Source: Agrypnia vestita
Taxonomy: Eukaryota > Arthropoda > Insecta > Trichoptera > Phryganeidae
Length of the DNA stretch: 64,000 bases
Direction of reading: 5' to 3'
Assembly: GCA_016648135.1 (NCBI GenBank)
Contig: JADDOH010023125.1
Coordinates: forward strand, 1-64,000
Both the position numbers and the translations under genes were made by a program. Under the pieces are notes generated by a model. It was given only the letters and a program-made list of their open reading frames with translations, made no database searches and was not told the DNA's origin. Below, piece after piece: positions 1 to 11,578 of the stretch (position 1 is its first letter; the number at the start of each line of letters is the position of its first letter).

Positions 1-132
1 ACATAGCATTTTGTATGTAAAGCTAGTAGACGGATTTGGCGAAGAAGGAGCAATAAATACCTTCTAAGGATTGTAAAGTTAATTGTTGTTTAAGCAAAAA
101 TTTTATAATTCACGTTAAAGATGATAAATAGT

Positions 133-280
133 ATCATTGAAAGATTTGGCAAATACTTTGTGGTGCAACATTATAATTTAAAATATGTTTTACTTTACTT
201 TGTAATGTACGCTCACACATATTATGTGTGTGTATTACAAAGTAAAGTAAAACATATTTTAAATTTAAATGATAAATAGT
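133..280. mobile_element. Hairpin insertion with 12-bp direct repeat
   Basis: A perfect 31-bp inverted repeat (176-206 and 234-264) encloses a loop that is itself palindromic (CACACATATTATGTGTGTG). The 12-mer ATGATAAATAGT occurs at 121-132 and again at 269-280, and the right arm of the surrounding element (806-957) lacks this segment. The segment is therefore probably a small hairpin MITE that inserted later and duplicated its target. Confidence 0.55.
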
Positions 281-620
281 GTTCAAAGTGGAGGACATTC
301 TGGTCCAGGCACTATGAAAAGGCAAATAAATGAAAACTTAAATTGTATTTAGGTGTACTATACCTCAATTGCCGCTGTTTCTTCACTTTATCCTACCCAT
401 AAAAAAGTGCGGGTATCTGGTCTAACAAACTCTTGATTACGAAAGCGAAAGGGGGTTATTATACCTGATACTTCAGTAGCTAGCCAATAGTTCAATGGCA
501 ATGGCACATGCTCTTCAGACCTCGCACCACTGAGCTTTTATTATGGAGTACCTACCTACGTCACTATTTTTTTATTTTATTTATTTATTTCTTTTAAATT
601 TATTTACACATATAAATGAA

Positions 621-663
621 GGTAGTTGCTTCACTAGACAATGTCTGTACTGAAGCAACTACC
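621..663. repeat. 13-bp perfect hairpin
   Basis: GGTAGTTGCTTCA at 621-633 pairs exactly with TGAAGCAACTACC at 651-663 across a 17-nt loop. It lies between the arms of the foldback element and has no coding context. Confidence 0.7.
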
Positions 664-1228
664 TGTACAGTTTTTTTTTTAAGTTTGAACATTAGCAAGA
701 TATAATATATATAATACACATATATAAACACATACATACACACTATAAACTGAAGAATTCAAGGCAGATATTGGGGTATTAAAGGCCTAACTGAAATTAT
801 TACAATTCCATTTATTTGCCTTTTCAGTAGTGCCTGGACTAGAATGTCCCCCCTTCGAACACATTTAGGTAGGTAACTTTTTCTTTAAATTTAAAATTTC
901 CTTAACTTGAATTTTAAAACTTTTTGCGTAAGCAAAAATTGATTTTACAATCCTTTAAAATGAGTAGGTAAGAATACATTTTTGGACACCATATACCTAC
1001 ACTGCTATAACACAAAAGTTTTTATAAATATCACAAAAAAGTATAGTATGCTATTCTGAAACTGAACTGTCACTGGAAAATCAACAAGTCAAGCGTACCT
1101 ATTATCGCGTCGCTGATTAGGGACTCCGCGCTCCGGGTTAAATGATGTCAGCGTGGGATGAGTCACACAGCGCAGAATTCCTCAGAACACAATAACACTT
1201 CTGAATGGAATATTCTACATTTTGATAC

Positions 1229-1345
1229 ATTCCTCAATCATCATCATCATCATTCTTGGCTGTGTCACAACCCCTGGTGGGTCTTGGCCTCTTCAAGAGT
1301 CTTCCTTCACTCATCTCGGTTTTCCATTTCCACTCCGTTCCTCAG
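1229..1345. repeat. Dispersed (CATCAT)n-headed repeat remnant
   Basis: A CATCATCATCATCATT tract is followed by a GC-richer stretch (TGGGTCTTGGCCTCTTCAAG) of the kind found at the 3' ends of dispersed insect LINE and SINE repeats. The open frame across it is incidental. The family is not identified. Confidence 0.35.
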
Positions 1346-2629
1346 TACGTACCTACCTACTATATTGTATTTATTTTACAAATAGATATACCTAATCCAA
1401 AAATCGACTTGAAATTAGACTGAAATACATGATTCAATTCATATATTAAGTTGCGTACCTTTATGTTACAACAAAATACCGTGCAAAGAGAGGATTTTGG
1501 TTATATCGGAATCCTTTAAAAACACGATTATTATTAGTAACATTAAACATTACTAATAATATCAGAACGATGCTTTATACGATAACGTTCATAGCAAATA
1601 ACATTAATGTTTTTCAAATAGTATGTTAATACACCACCTATGGAAGGAATTATGTATTGTAACTGTTAGACACGGAATATGGTTTGCGTCTATGATGGTC
1701 AAGTGACATCTCGAGACTAAACAACTAAAATAATATAGTAAAATAACAGCGAAGATGAAATGTGACTCGTGTGAACAAATTACATTAATTTGCCATTTAC
1801 TCCCCAGTTTGACGCCCAGATTTAGTATAACATTGCTTGTGTGTCCCTTGATAAACTATTTACTTGTATTAAAAAAATACTATGCATAGTGTAATGACTA
1901 TTTGGTACAGTTGGTAAAATACGTTCAAGCATGGAAGTCAAATTTATGTAGGTAGGTACAAAGAAAAACTATCGATCCTGAAAAAGGTTTCACTAACTTT
2001 TGGTTTGTGTGAAATAAATGAAATTTTTTTTATACTTTTGCGTCCACTCTGTTGAAATGTAATATGTTTATAAGATTCACGAATGCTGGTATGCACGAAT
2101 TTAAATACAATGAAGAAACTGTGGAAGAAGACAGAAATGAAAGCCAAAATAGGTAAGGATTTAAAGAAGAATTATAGCGTGGATGGACACAATTACCAAT
2201 TATTTATACATATATTATACATACGCACAATAACTCCAGTTATATAACTCATTCGTAAGTTAACGTGTGTTAACAGTGGTTTTGAAAGCGGTAGATGTTT
2301 AAAACAATCAATGTCGTTTATGCATTTTTTTTTGGTTTTTAAAAAACTAATAAGGTAAATTATTTGATAGAAATCGTTTGGTTTTTAATATAAAACTCAC
2401 GAGGAAAAATCACAATTTGTATGATACACAACCTGGTATACAACGACGTCTAGTGCAAATATGTTCGAGTTGCTTAAAAAATTATTACGAACTTCATGTA
2501 AAATAAATTTTGAAAGAATTATGTTAAGTTCAAAGAATTAAAAAGTATAATGTTTTAGTATTAACGTAGAATACATAACAAGAATCTGATATAATAATGT
2601 TCGCGAACAACTAACTATCCGCAAAGATG
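1346..2629. other. AT-rich stretch, no gene seen
   Basis: The sequence is AT-rich with frequent stops in all frames. I see no splice-bounded coding block, no strong inverted repeat and no match to the other repeat families of the window. Confidence 0.5.
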
Positions 2630-2795
2630 ATGTGTGGGGTATAAAAGCAGACAGCAATATCCAAAAAAATAAAAAAATATATTGAATGCAGTCACCGAAG
2701 ATTACTCATTTAAAATGAACTGAATTCTAGATTTTATATATAATCTATCCCTTCCAAAAACATGTTTCCTATAAAATCTCGAAGTCAATACATTA
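2630..2795 (+). repeat. Fragment related to the hAT leader at 17.3 kb
   Basis: This stretch shares an ordered set of blocks with 17295-17460, which lies inside the hAT element at 17011-18319: TATAAAAGCA, CAGCAATATCCAAAA, GAATT(C)TAGATTTTAT and ATCTATCCCTT. The TATAAAAG motif is kept in both copies, so the shared part is probably the promoter/leader of that hAT family. No transposase remains here. Confidence 0.5.
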
Positions 2796-4679
2796 AAAAT
2801 TAATGATCTTCTATGACTGCTTTAAATTTTTTTTTGATATTATTGTCTTGTTCTTATACCCCACAAATAGCTTATGAGACCTTGAACTTGAAGTTTAATA
2901 TTTCACCTGTCAACGAGAGATTCTGATGCGAAACCCATGTAGTACCTACCTATAATATAAAAAAATATAATTAAACTCACGTAGAGATAACAAATTTTGT
3001 GTTTTTCACCCAATTTAATGATCGTCATAAATAATCTCTACAACGTAAATGCCAAATCCATCAACAATACCCGTAAAAATATTTGCAAGGCGAAATGCAA
3101 TTGCAATCTATCATGATTTAAAATAGGTTTAGAAATAATATAAATCTCTTTCATTACTTGATTTACTTTTTAACTGATAATTATTCGTAGGGGTTGCTAT
3201 ACAAGGTAAGAGAAGGATTGACTTAATTTTGGTTAGAAAGCTGGTAACAGTCGTCCACAAATGACAGAATTGATACATTAAAAAGCGTATCTAATCTGCA
3301 AGGTCAAAAAGCGTGTAAAGACGCTTATGGCTTCGAGTGACATGCAAAGTTCGGCGTATTCTCTCGTTGCGTGGCATTTAAAAGGTTAAACAAATAATGT
3401 ATACACTATAAATGGATAAATTATCCCCCTGAACCTGTCGAGAGCTTAATAATTATTTTAAAATAATATTCCTCCCCTTCGGTCGTTTAAATTCTCACCC
3501 TTTGAACAACGGACATTTTTTATGAGTTTTAGAATGCCATGAGAAGATTGCTTAAGACAACGATGAACACAATGGCAGCACCTGGTTCAATGAACGAACT
3601 CGGATGAGCAGTGATGTGCACGGAAGCGGAACAGTTCTCGCTCCTCGAGCCTGATCCGGATGGTACCACTTACTATCTGACAAATTCACAAACGCGCAGA
3701 AAACTTTTTTCATTTATACTGTAATCCATCTCACGCAAAACCCCCAATAAGAACATTTTCATTAGACACCCGTAACTTTTAACGCACGCCAAAATTTGAA
3801 GTGCTAATAAATTCTGCGTCGGCATGTAAAAAATATGCGTCGTCGATTGCATTGAGTTTACGTCATGAAGGAAACGATTATAGCTTTTTTGCCCGGGTAC
3901 TGTAATTTAAATCTTGATTATCGACTTGTGTTCCGGTTTTGTGAATCGGATGTAGAACCTGTTTGCCGACAGAAATAGATCGGTGTCTGAAAACTCGTGG
4001 ACCAACCCGAAAGTGTTAAAATCTACATTACATTCATCGTTAAATTGTTATATTCTGAACAAAAACCTTACGTCTTTTTCAAAATATTTAAATAATATTA
4101 AAGCATTTTTTTCAAGGTATCTAGATCGGGTGCACAATGGTCTATACAATTACAATATTATAATATTACTATTGCATTCAATATATAAAATTATATACAA
4201 TATTACTATTCATTCAATATATAAAATTTGAAATAAAAGGTACAAAAGAAAAATTGAATGAAAGAATTATAAATTATATGTGAATATAATTTTAACGGCT
4301 CTCAAAAGAATAAATACCACATAAAAATTAAAATACATAATACGCTGTATAAAAATTACAGATAGTCAGATAGATGATAACATAATGAGATGAATCATAC
4401 CAAAACTCTTAGCGGTTGACCTATGTATATTGATTCAATAGTCAATGATGATCCCCGTTACCATATGATGCTGACATCCATTAAAAATACTAAGAATTGA
4501 AAAATATTAATGATATTGAAAATGTTGTACTTTTTAAATGTGTATGCAGAAGAAATATTGCAGACTTTTGATGTTTTGTATGGACAAATTGTACGAATTA
4601 TGTGTAAATATGTCTGACATAATTAATTTGAATATAAAATCCACCAAAAAAGTATATTAAATTTCGAGTAATAACAACA
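2796..4679. other. AT-rich stretch, no gene seen
   Basis: No gene can be supported. The short frame at 3983-4231 is low complexity (Ile, Tyr and Asn from AT runs) and opens into AT repeats around 4140-4230. A less AT-rich patch at 3590-3680 has no sustained frame. Confidence 0.5.
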
Positions 4680-5170
4680 ATCCTCAAGCATCCTGATATA
4701 TCAGGATTCTTGGAGAATGTGATTTCTTGAAGATTGTGAATGAAAGAACAAACATATGAATATCCAGAGCAAGGAAGGACGAATTTATAAAACGTACGTC
4801 CGCCCCATCGTGTTTTGCATCGAGTCCAGAGCCGACACTGTCCAAACCAAAAACCTCCTTAGTGAGATGAAAATATGAAGAAATATCGCTGGCAAAACCC
4901 TCCAAGATCGGATTCGCAACACGGGTATTCGAAGAATATGCGAAGTCAGGACGTTGTCAGATGGGGACGTCAGAGAAGGTTCTGGAACGATCATGTAAGC
5001 AGAATCCAGACTCCAGAGCCGCAAAAGTAGCAAAAGACCAACCACCCCAGGGAAACAGACCTCCAGGGTGACCAAAAAGGTGGAGGAACAGTTGGCAGTC
5101 CAACTCCCAAGAGGACAATGTAGCAGCAGATCAACAGGCCTAAACAAAGGTGAAGAAGAAGAAGAAAATA
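4680..5170 (+). pseudogene. LINE ORF2 C-terminal tail, degenerate
   Basis: Read across frame changes, the plus strand gives the C-terminal region common to many insect non-LTR retrotransposons: KEGRIYKTYVRPIV near 4770, then an R-x-R-NT-x-IR block near 4910 (RDRIRNTGIR), then a PPGR-type proline/arginine tail around 5050-5100. Several frameshifts and stops break it, and the reverse transcriptase upstream is missing. It ends in a GAAGAAGAAGAAG tail, as is usual for target-primed insertion of these elements. Open frames on the opposite strand here are shadows. The clade is probably RTE-like, but that rests on the tail alone. Confidence 0.65.
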
Positions 5171-5310
5171 ATAACCCTGTAAATGCGCGTACATAACTTT
5201 AAAATCTTTTATTAATCCATTGAACACTTACCTCTCACACGGACAAAGAAGATATTGGGTTCTATTCTCATTGGTTGCCTTATCTCAACTATCAAGTCTG
5301 GACCGCTATT

Positions 5311-5890
5311 ATACAGGGTGTACCAGAGCTAGCAGCAGAAACTTCGCCGGTAAATTACTGCCTATGTTATGAGTCTAAAATATTAGTAAATATAGTATAG
5401 TATAGTAAAATATAATATTATAAAATATAATATAATTTAATAAAATATAGTATAAAATATTCAATAGTTATGGAGATATGCGATATCAAAGTTTACTTTT
5501 TTTTTTCAATATTTCTGACTAATTTTTTACAAAAAGTTGAATTATCATTACAGTAACTTATATCGATCATGAAAAATTCATTTGCTTCAACACAACTTAA
5601 ATAAAATGATAAAAACCTTGTAAAAATAAGCTATTTTCAATTTTTGCAAGGTTTTTATCATTTTATTCGACTTGTATTAAAGCGAATGAATTTTTCATAA
5701 TCGATATAAATTACTGTAATGATAGTTCAACTTTTTTCAAAAAATAAGTCAGAAATATTGAAAAAAAATGCAATCTTTGATATTGCATATCTCCATAACT
5801 ATTGCTATTAGGTCATGGTTGCTCAAACATTTTAGACTCATAAAATAGGCAGGAATCTACTGGCAAAGTTTCTGCTACTAGCCCTGTATA
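5311..5890. mobile_element. 580-bp palindromic MITE (Tc1/mariner-like ends)
   Basis: The two halves are inverted copies of each other. The left end ATACAGGGTG...AGCAGAAACTT (from 5311) matches the complement of the right end (AAGTTTCTGCTACTAGCCCT, to 5890), and the match continues inward to the centre near 5635 (GATAAAAACCTTG against CAAGGTTTTTATC). TA flanks both ends, which fits Tc1/mariner-type insertion. A low-complexity ATAGTATAAAAT block (5380-5465) is present only in the left arm. There is no coding capacity. Confidence 0.75.
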
Positions 5891-6639
5891 ACATTGTACG
5901 CTTCGTCAATTTTTATGTGAAAGGACATTTGACAGATGCCTTGGCATTTCTCGTTGAAACTTTAAGTGTAGTAAGTACGTTCTGCCTATCTTATGTTGGG
6001 GTAAAAACCACAGATTACGAAAATTTTATTTACCTGAAAATGTTTTTTTTTATAACTTCTCAACGTCGGAAAACTAAATCTTAATTTTTTTTAATTATCG
6101 TAAATAAGATTTTAATTTTCGGCATCCATTTAGTATAAATTTAGGTAAAAATGCTGTAGTTAATTAGAATTTAAAAAAATTATTTTAATAATTTATAAAT
6201 AAACATAATGGAGTGTAAAAAAGGCACAAGCAAGTTATCCTATTGTAACCTAAACTATCTGTACACCTAAACTAAATACCTAACTATAAAGTTTAATAAT
6301 ATAAGTTTTACGAAAAGCTTGAGACTTTAAGCTACCGTATCGAGCCTTATTACAATTTTTGTGACTTTTAAGCACACACTTTATGCTTTAAGCTACTAGA
6401 TAAAAACTTAAGTCGAACTTAGAACTTCGGAAGTATATTTACATGAAAGCTAATATTATTTTTTTTTTGTTAAGAATTTATATTTTCAAAATTGGCCAGT
6501 CGTGATCTATCTAGTGGTTAGGAAAATTCCCCCTCCGTTGTGTCCGTAGCTATCCAAAATTCTTTTGATATGTGGTGAGATTCGTATTCTTATTAACGCG
6601 ACTAGACTAATATAGATCGAATTCTTACCTAACTATGGA
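5891..6639. other. AT-rich stretch with a decayed tRNA-like patch
   Basis: No gene is seen. Around 6490-6545 CTAGTGGTTAGGAAAATTCC resembles the D-arm/A-box region of a tRNA but no complete cloverleaf follows, so at most it is a decayed SINE head. Confidence 0.35.
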
Positions 6640-7261
6640 AATAACAAACGCACGTAACTAATCCGTACTCGTCCTTCTAGAAACCGCTCTAGAATTCTAC
6701 AGTTTCGCCTATATGAGAGATAGCCGATATCGTCCACGTCCGGAGTTGGCCTAAAAGCCAATTATATGCGGCGTAGCCTAGGAATAAACGCTAGTAGCAA
6801 AACTCCCTTACATTGAACCGCCATAACTATAATACCATCGGGGTTAAAATACTGTAATATAAAACAATACAATCGTTGCCAAGTTAACGGCATACGCTAA
6901 AGATTCCGCCCGCTTTGATTATCAACATCTCATAATAGCAGCTTAGAACAGTGTCAGCACAACCACATGCGGCACCCATTTATGACAGATTTACAAGATA
7001 TAATAGCATACGTTATATTCAAAAACACAAGTAAGAAACCTACCAATAGCGCGTCCCACGTTGTCCGATCTGCTCAATCTGTTCATAGTACATAGTGGGG
7101 GAAGACAAACATATTTATAACAACTAGGCGCAACAGAGGCTCAGGGCAAGCTTTGCCTGACATTATCACAGCCCGAGATTCTAAGGGAATGGAAGATACA
7201 GTTTTGTAAGTGAAATTTAAGAAGTGTCTAACCACTTCTGTTCAAACGTGGATTCTAGATG

Positions 7262-7315
7262 CCCCCCCCCCTGTAGGGGGGAGGGGGATGCGGCCCCAGA
7301 GCATCGCCGCATCCG
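7262..7315. repeat. Two adjacent GC-rich hairpins
   Basis: A C10 run followed by TGTAGGGGGGAGGGGG can fold on itself. Immediately next to it GGATGCGGC pairs with GCCGCATCC across an 11-nt loop. Two strong stems in a row in AT-rich DNA suggest a structured leader or a transposon end. Confidence 0.55.
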
Positions 7316-7867
7316 GTGGTTAACTCCTGTTTAGACATAACCTCCCACACTAAGCTGCAGACCAAGATCAAGCCGAGACTCTATTGCTCCTGCTGGAATC
7401 CCCCGAAGTCCTCGCTTCCCGGCGACAAACATATCAGGAAGAAATCCCGCGTCTGATATTAAGGTTTGTATATTGTCCCGCGGGGCAGTCAAATTGACTG
7501 GTGTATAATGATGAGGATCCCACGTTGCGGCTACATGAGCCGGATTATTATGATGTTTACTGCTGATTAAAGGGCTGAATGAACTAACTGGGTGACTGGA
7601 AAAGACTCGTCCTTGAGCGCGTCAGTCAGAGCCATGTTAGCATCGCCAATTATAGTTGATGTGATTGATCCCACGGTGTAGTCTTATTGACTAGAGATAT
7701 TAAATGATGGTAAAACAGCATGATTATTACAGTTGATTGTGTAATTCCTGATATGTTTCTCGCTGGCCGGGAAGGGAGAACCCCGAAGGTCTCTGTATAC
7801 AGCAAGTTAGAAAAGGTGGTGAATGATGAGAATGATGGTGTTAGTAATGCCATCGCGCTCCTGAATG

Positions 7868-7980
7868 CGGTCCCGATCATAAAAGTTGATTGTTAAACTG
7901 CTGACAGATCTCGTTCATTAAAGCGGTCCCGAGCATAAGTATTGATTGTCGAACTGCTACCTGCATCTTATAATTTCTCG
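7868..7980. repeat. Diverged ~58-bp tandem duplication
   Basis: GCGGTCCCGATCATAAAAGT...GATTGTTAAACTGC is followed by GCGGTCCCGAGCATAAGTAT...GATTGTCGAACTGC. Nearby, 7735-7800 is an inverted relative of 7390-7450 (shared AAACATATCAGGAA). Confidence 0.5.
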
Positions 7981-8234
7981 TTCATGAGGAACGTCCTATC
8001 TCGTCCTTGAGTACGGAGTTATTACATTCACATACATTCATAACCAGAGCCCGAGCTCGTCGCACCAAGGGGCCCGAAAAGACGTGAGAGGTTCTTCCCC
8101 TTAGATGTTTGAGGGGTCACCGCTCCAGGACCTTCAGACCATCCTGTAATTCTTGGCTTTAAAACCCAGTCTTAACCGGGTAGATACAGTTAAGATGGCC
8201 CTACCTAGTCCCTAACCTAAGATGTCTCTCCAAT

Positions 8235-8418
8235 CTAATCAGACTCCATAGCCGAGAACGCGCGCTCCGACATTCGACCCTGTCTTGCCACGCGAGTAGA
8301 TCTCCCTTCGTCTTCATCATAATCAAAATTCAGCCTCTCCAGATCACGGGGCGTAAAAGACGCAACGGCCTCTCGCCCCCCGACCAGAGGAGACGAACTC
8401 CCCATTCGGTTCACGTTC
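8235..8418 (-). CDS. Short frame, possible gag-like N-terminus
   Basis: The frame starts with ATG at 8418 on the minus strand and encodes about 61 residues rich in Arg, Ser, Asp and Glu, including an acidic patch (DYDEDEG) near the middle. It lies in the least AT-rich part of the block and, with the candidate LTR at 11.6-11.9 kb, is in the position and orientation a gag start would have after a long leader. I recognise no domain, and the frame closes before any zinc knuckle. It could be chance coding in a GC-richer repeat. Confidence 0.25.
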
Positions 8419-8961
8419 ATTATCCCATTTATAATCCCCGCGTGCCTAACCTTAAGAGTCTAGCGCCGTTGATAAAATCGCATTATGCTACGTTGGAAGT
8501 TAATATTGCACAACCGGACGAAATGCCTATTTCCCGCGATCCTATTCAATTTGTAAAATGCAATAATATGTATTTATATATGTTAGTAAAACGTTTGAAA
8601 TGCAGAATGCACGTATGATGACCTCGCTTCTATCCTAAATAATTAGATTCTATCCTAGATAATTAAGATATAATTCCGACGTTACGTCCCGACATCAGTA
8701 CTAATTTGTTTCCGCGTCCGTTACCGTCGGGCTCTGAACCCACGTAATGAAATGAATAGTGATTATGTGACCATGACAAATTATGTAGCACGAACATTCC
8801 ATTTAATACACATAAGAAAACATCAGGAATAAATAATATTAAAGGTTCTTATCTTATTTCTGTAGTTGGTCTGCTTCTGAGATGGCATCCTGATCCGAAG
8901 TAATATAACGGGTCCTCTCCAAAATTGAGCAATTACCAGCGCCTGTGTAGCCCTTCACTTC

Positions 8962-9782
8962 CCTTGTATATATATTTTAATATCAGCGCCTGTAAAACTG
9001 TATTAGATCCTAGAAACAAGAAAACTATTCCCTCTACGCCGAGCACATACGGGACATAAACCCCTTCAATCTAGTTCATCCACGGTTATGCAAAAAGGCG
9101 AAAGAATAGTAATAGTAAAAGGTCCGAACAGAAGTTGAAGTTCTCTGTAAACTGTCCATATCCTCTAGGAGCGCCTGTGTTTTCCAATAACAACCTTCCA
9201 GTCATGTATTTAACATAACGTCCTCCTTGTGTGTATGTGTGCTTCAATATCTGTCATCCAGTTAATGATTCCCAAAAGGTGTTTTCCTTGTATATATATA
9301 TATATATATATTTCAATATCAGCACCTGTAAAACTGTATTAGGTCCTAGAAACAAGAAAACTATTCCCTCTACGCCGAGCACATACAGGACATAAACCCC
9401 TTCAAACTAGTTCATCTACGCCGTACAGTGATATCACATGCAGACACAAACAATATAATTACAAGTATGCTTGCGTCCCGCCGACTGGACGCCTGTGATT
9501 TCCAATAACAACTTTCCAGTCAGGTATTTAACATAACGTCCTCCTTGTGTGTATGGGTGCTTCAATATCTGTCATCCAGTTAATGGTTCCCAAAATAGTG
9601 TTTTCCTTGTATATATATTTCAATATCAGCACCTGTAAACCTGTATAGGATCCTAGAAACAAGAAGACTATTCCCTCTACGCCGAGCACATGCAGAACAT
9701 AAGCCCTTTCAAACTAGTTCATCTACGCCGTATAGTGATATCACAAGCAGACATAAACAATACAATTACAAGTATGCTTGCG
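8962..9782. repeat. ~320-bp tandem repeat, about 2.5 copies
   Basis: The core GTATATATATTT(T/C)AATATCAGC, GATCCTAGAAACAAGAA and CCCTCTACGCCGAGCACAT occurs at about 8962, 9287 and 9607. Between the cores, a second shared segment (ACCTTCCAGTCATGTATTTA, then TCTGTCATCCAGTTAATG) repeats with the same period. The copies are close but not identical. A (TA)n run expands the second copy near 9294-9311. Confidence 0.8.
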
Positions 9783-9786
9783 TTCT

Positions 9787-10006
9787 CCCCCACCTTGGTG
9801 GAAATATTCGCATTCGTATTCACCGAATAGTAGGCGTAACATTCGTATTCGTGAAGGTAGTATTCGTTGCATCAAGGTTATTATATTTACAAGTATGTTC
9901 AAGTTCCCCCACCTTGGTGGAAATATTCGCATTCGTATTCACCGAATAGTAGGCCTGATATTCGTATTCATGAAAGTAGTATTCGTTGCATCACTCTCAA
10001 TAATAA
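9787..10006. repeat. 119-bp tandem duplication rich in ATTCG
   Basis: CCCCCACCTTGGTGGAAATA begins at 9787 and again at 9906. The units also share ATTCGCATTCGTATTCACCG and GTAGTATTCGTTGCATCA. The GTATTCG words repeat within each unit. Confidence 0.8.
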
Positions 10007-10083
10007 AATCATATAGATAAATAATTACGGTAACTCATAAAAATATGATATTACTTATATTAAACGAACAAAACAAAACAATC

Positions 10084-10520
10084 TGTCATATAAGTAAATA
10101 ACGTGATCACGGAAGACCGAAGGTTAACTACCCCTGAACAAACCGCGAACTGCCCACAATAATGGAAAATGTTGTAGAAAACATTTCAAATATCTAATAT
10201 TGAATGAATAAAAACAATGTCATATGAATAACTATCGCGATTACGGAAGGCCGAAGGTTAACCACCCCTGAACACACCGCGAACTGCCCACAATAGTGAA
10301 AAATGTTCTAGAAAACATTTCAAATATCTAATATTGAATGAATAAAAGAATGTCATATGAAAAACTATCACGGCTACGGAAGACCGAAGGTTAACTAACC
10401 CTGATCTAACCGCAAACGACCCACAATAATGGAATATGTTGTAAAAAACATTTCAAATATCTAATATCGAATGAATAAAACAATGTCATATGAATAACTA
10501 TCGCAATTAAGGAAGACCGG
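10084..10520. repeat. ~134-bp tandem repeat, just over three copies
   Basis: Units share GGAAGACCGAAGGTTAACTA, CGCGAACTGCCCACAATA and CATTTCAAATATCTAATAT. The fourth unit is cut after GGAAGACCGG, where it runs directly into the 405-bp array. Confidence 0.8.
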
Positions 10521-11160
10521 CTGTATCTAAATTAATTATTCTATACAATATATACAATTCGAAACACGTCTTTATAAGAACTTGATAGGAACAAATCGTG
10601 TTTATAACGATTGCCTAATGATACGCAATACAAACATGTAACGAGTTCAAATAAACCACACATTCATGTTTTAATAAAATAAATATAAAATCCAGATGCA
10701 TTTTTAAAATATATTATTTGGAGGAAATTTCTCGTACGATTTGAATTTATATCACGCTTACAATCGTGCTATCAAAAACACATAATTAAATTCTCGTACT
10801 AATTGAAACAAGATCAGACAAGCAACCGCGACATTGAATACGCACAACTCCTCCGAATACAGCCCGATAGTAAAAATAATTAACCGTAATAGAAAATATA
10901 AATGTGTTCCCCAGCTGAAGACCGGCTGTATCTAAATTAATTATTTCTATACAATATGTACAATTCGAAATACGTTTTTATAAGAACTTGATAGGAATAA
11001 ATCGTGTTTAAAACGATTGCCTAATGATACGCAATACAAACATGTAACGAGTTCAAATAAACCACACATTCATGTTTTAATAAAATAAATATAAAATCCA
11101 GATGCATTTTTAAAATATATTATTTGTAGGAAATTTCTCGTACCTGATCTGAACCCATAT
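10516..11160. repeat. 405-bp tandem duplication, second copy partial
   Basis: ACCGGCTGTATCTAAATTAA starts at 10516 and again at 10921. Identity between copies is high through GAGGAAATTTCTCGTAC and its counterpart near 11140, after which the copies diverge. Confidence 0.8.
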
Positions 11161-11578
11161 CACACTGACAATCGTGATATCAAAACCCCATAAATACTCC
11201 GATCCCAATCATTCCCAAAACAATACAAATCATATAGAAATCCGTGTATTCAGTCGGCAGCACAGATAACATAAAATTCCTTTGCATATTTGAAAGTTAC
11301 ATAAGTATTATGAAAGAACGCCCGCTGGATTATCACAGCCGCAAAACTATGAATTATTATTATCAATATAAGGTTCCAAATATAATACACATAAAAGGCA
11401 ATAGAAATAAATAATATTGGAAAGGCTTATCTGTTCACTGTTCCAATTCTCCTTTGAATTATTATCAACCTCCGGCTTTTTCCTCGGTCCAGTTAAATTA
11501 TCCTCCTTATTTCGGACTCTCCTCGACAAAGCCTCTGCCGACCTCCAAGCTGAAAACCCAAGTGCCACTCTCTAATTT

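Larger units (their letters stand above)
65..957. mobile_element. Foldback-type element with long inverted arms
   Basis: The left arm (65-330) recurs in inverted orientation at 806-957. Matching blocks are AAGGATTGTAAA near 65 against its complement near 955, and the stretch around 285-330 (CCAGGCACTATGAAAAGGCA) against 809-864. No coding frame is visible between the arms. The left arm is longer because a hairpin insert (133-280) sits in it. The superfamily cannot be told. Confidence 0.6.
6640..11578 (-). mobile_element. Large repeat-rich block, possible LTR-element interior
   Basis: This block is clearly less AT-rich than its flanks and is built from several different tandem arrays. Apart from one short frame (8235-8418) it has no gene. 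A candidate LTR abuts it on the right (11579-11937). If the block belongs to that LTR, it reads on the minus strand as leader, then a short gag-like frame, then decay. No matching second LTR was found on the left, and boundaries there are uncertain. It could equally be a cluster of unrelated repeats or a large non-autonomous DNA element. Confidence 0.35.

Noticed and set aside
4785..5227. Minus-strand open frames of up to 120 residues
   Set aside because: They are the antisense of the LINE tail, whose plus-strand reading has recognisable motifs.
6490..6545. tRNA-like CTAGTGGTTAGG stretch
   Set aside because: Only an A-box-like piece is present; there is no B-box at the right distance.
8962..10520. 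Regularly spaced repeats that might suggest a CRISPR-like array
   Set aside because: Units are 119-320 bp with no short direct repeat/unique spacer structure, and the DNA is clearly eukaryotic and transposon-rich.
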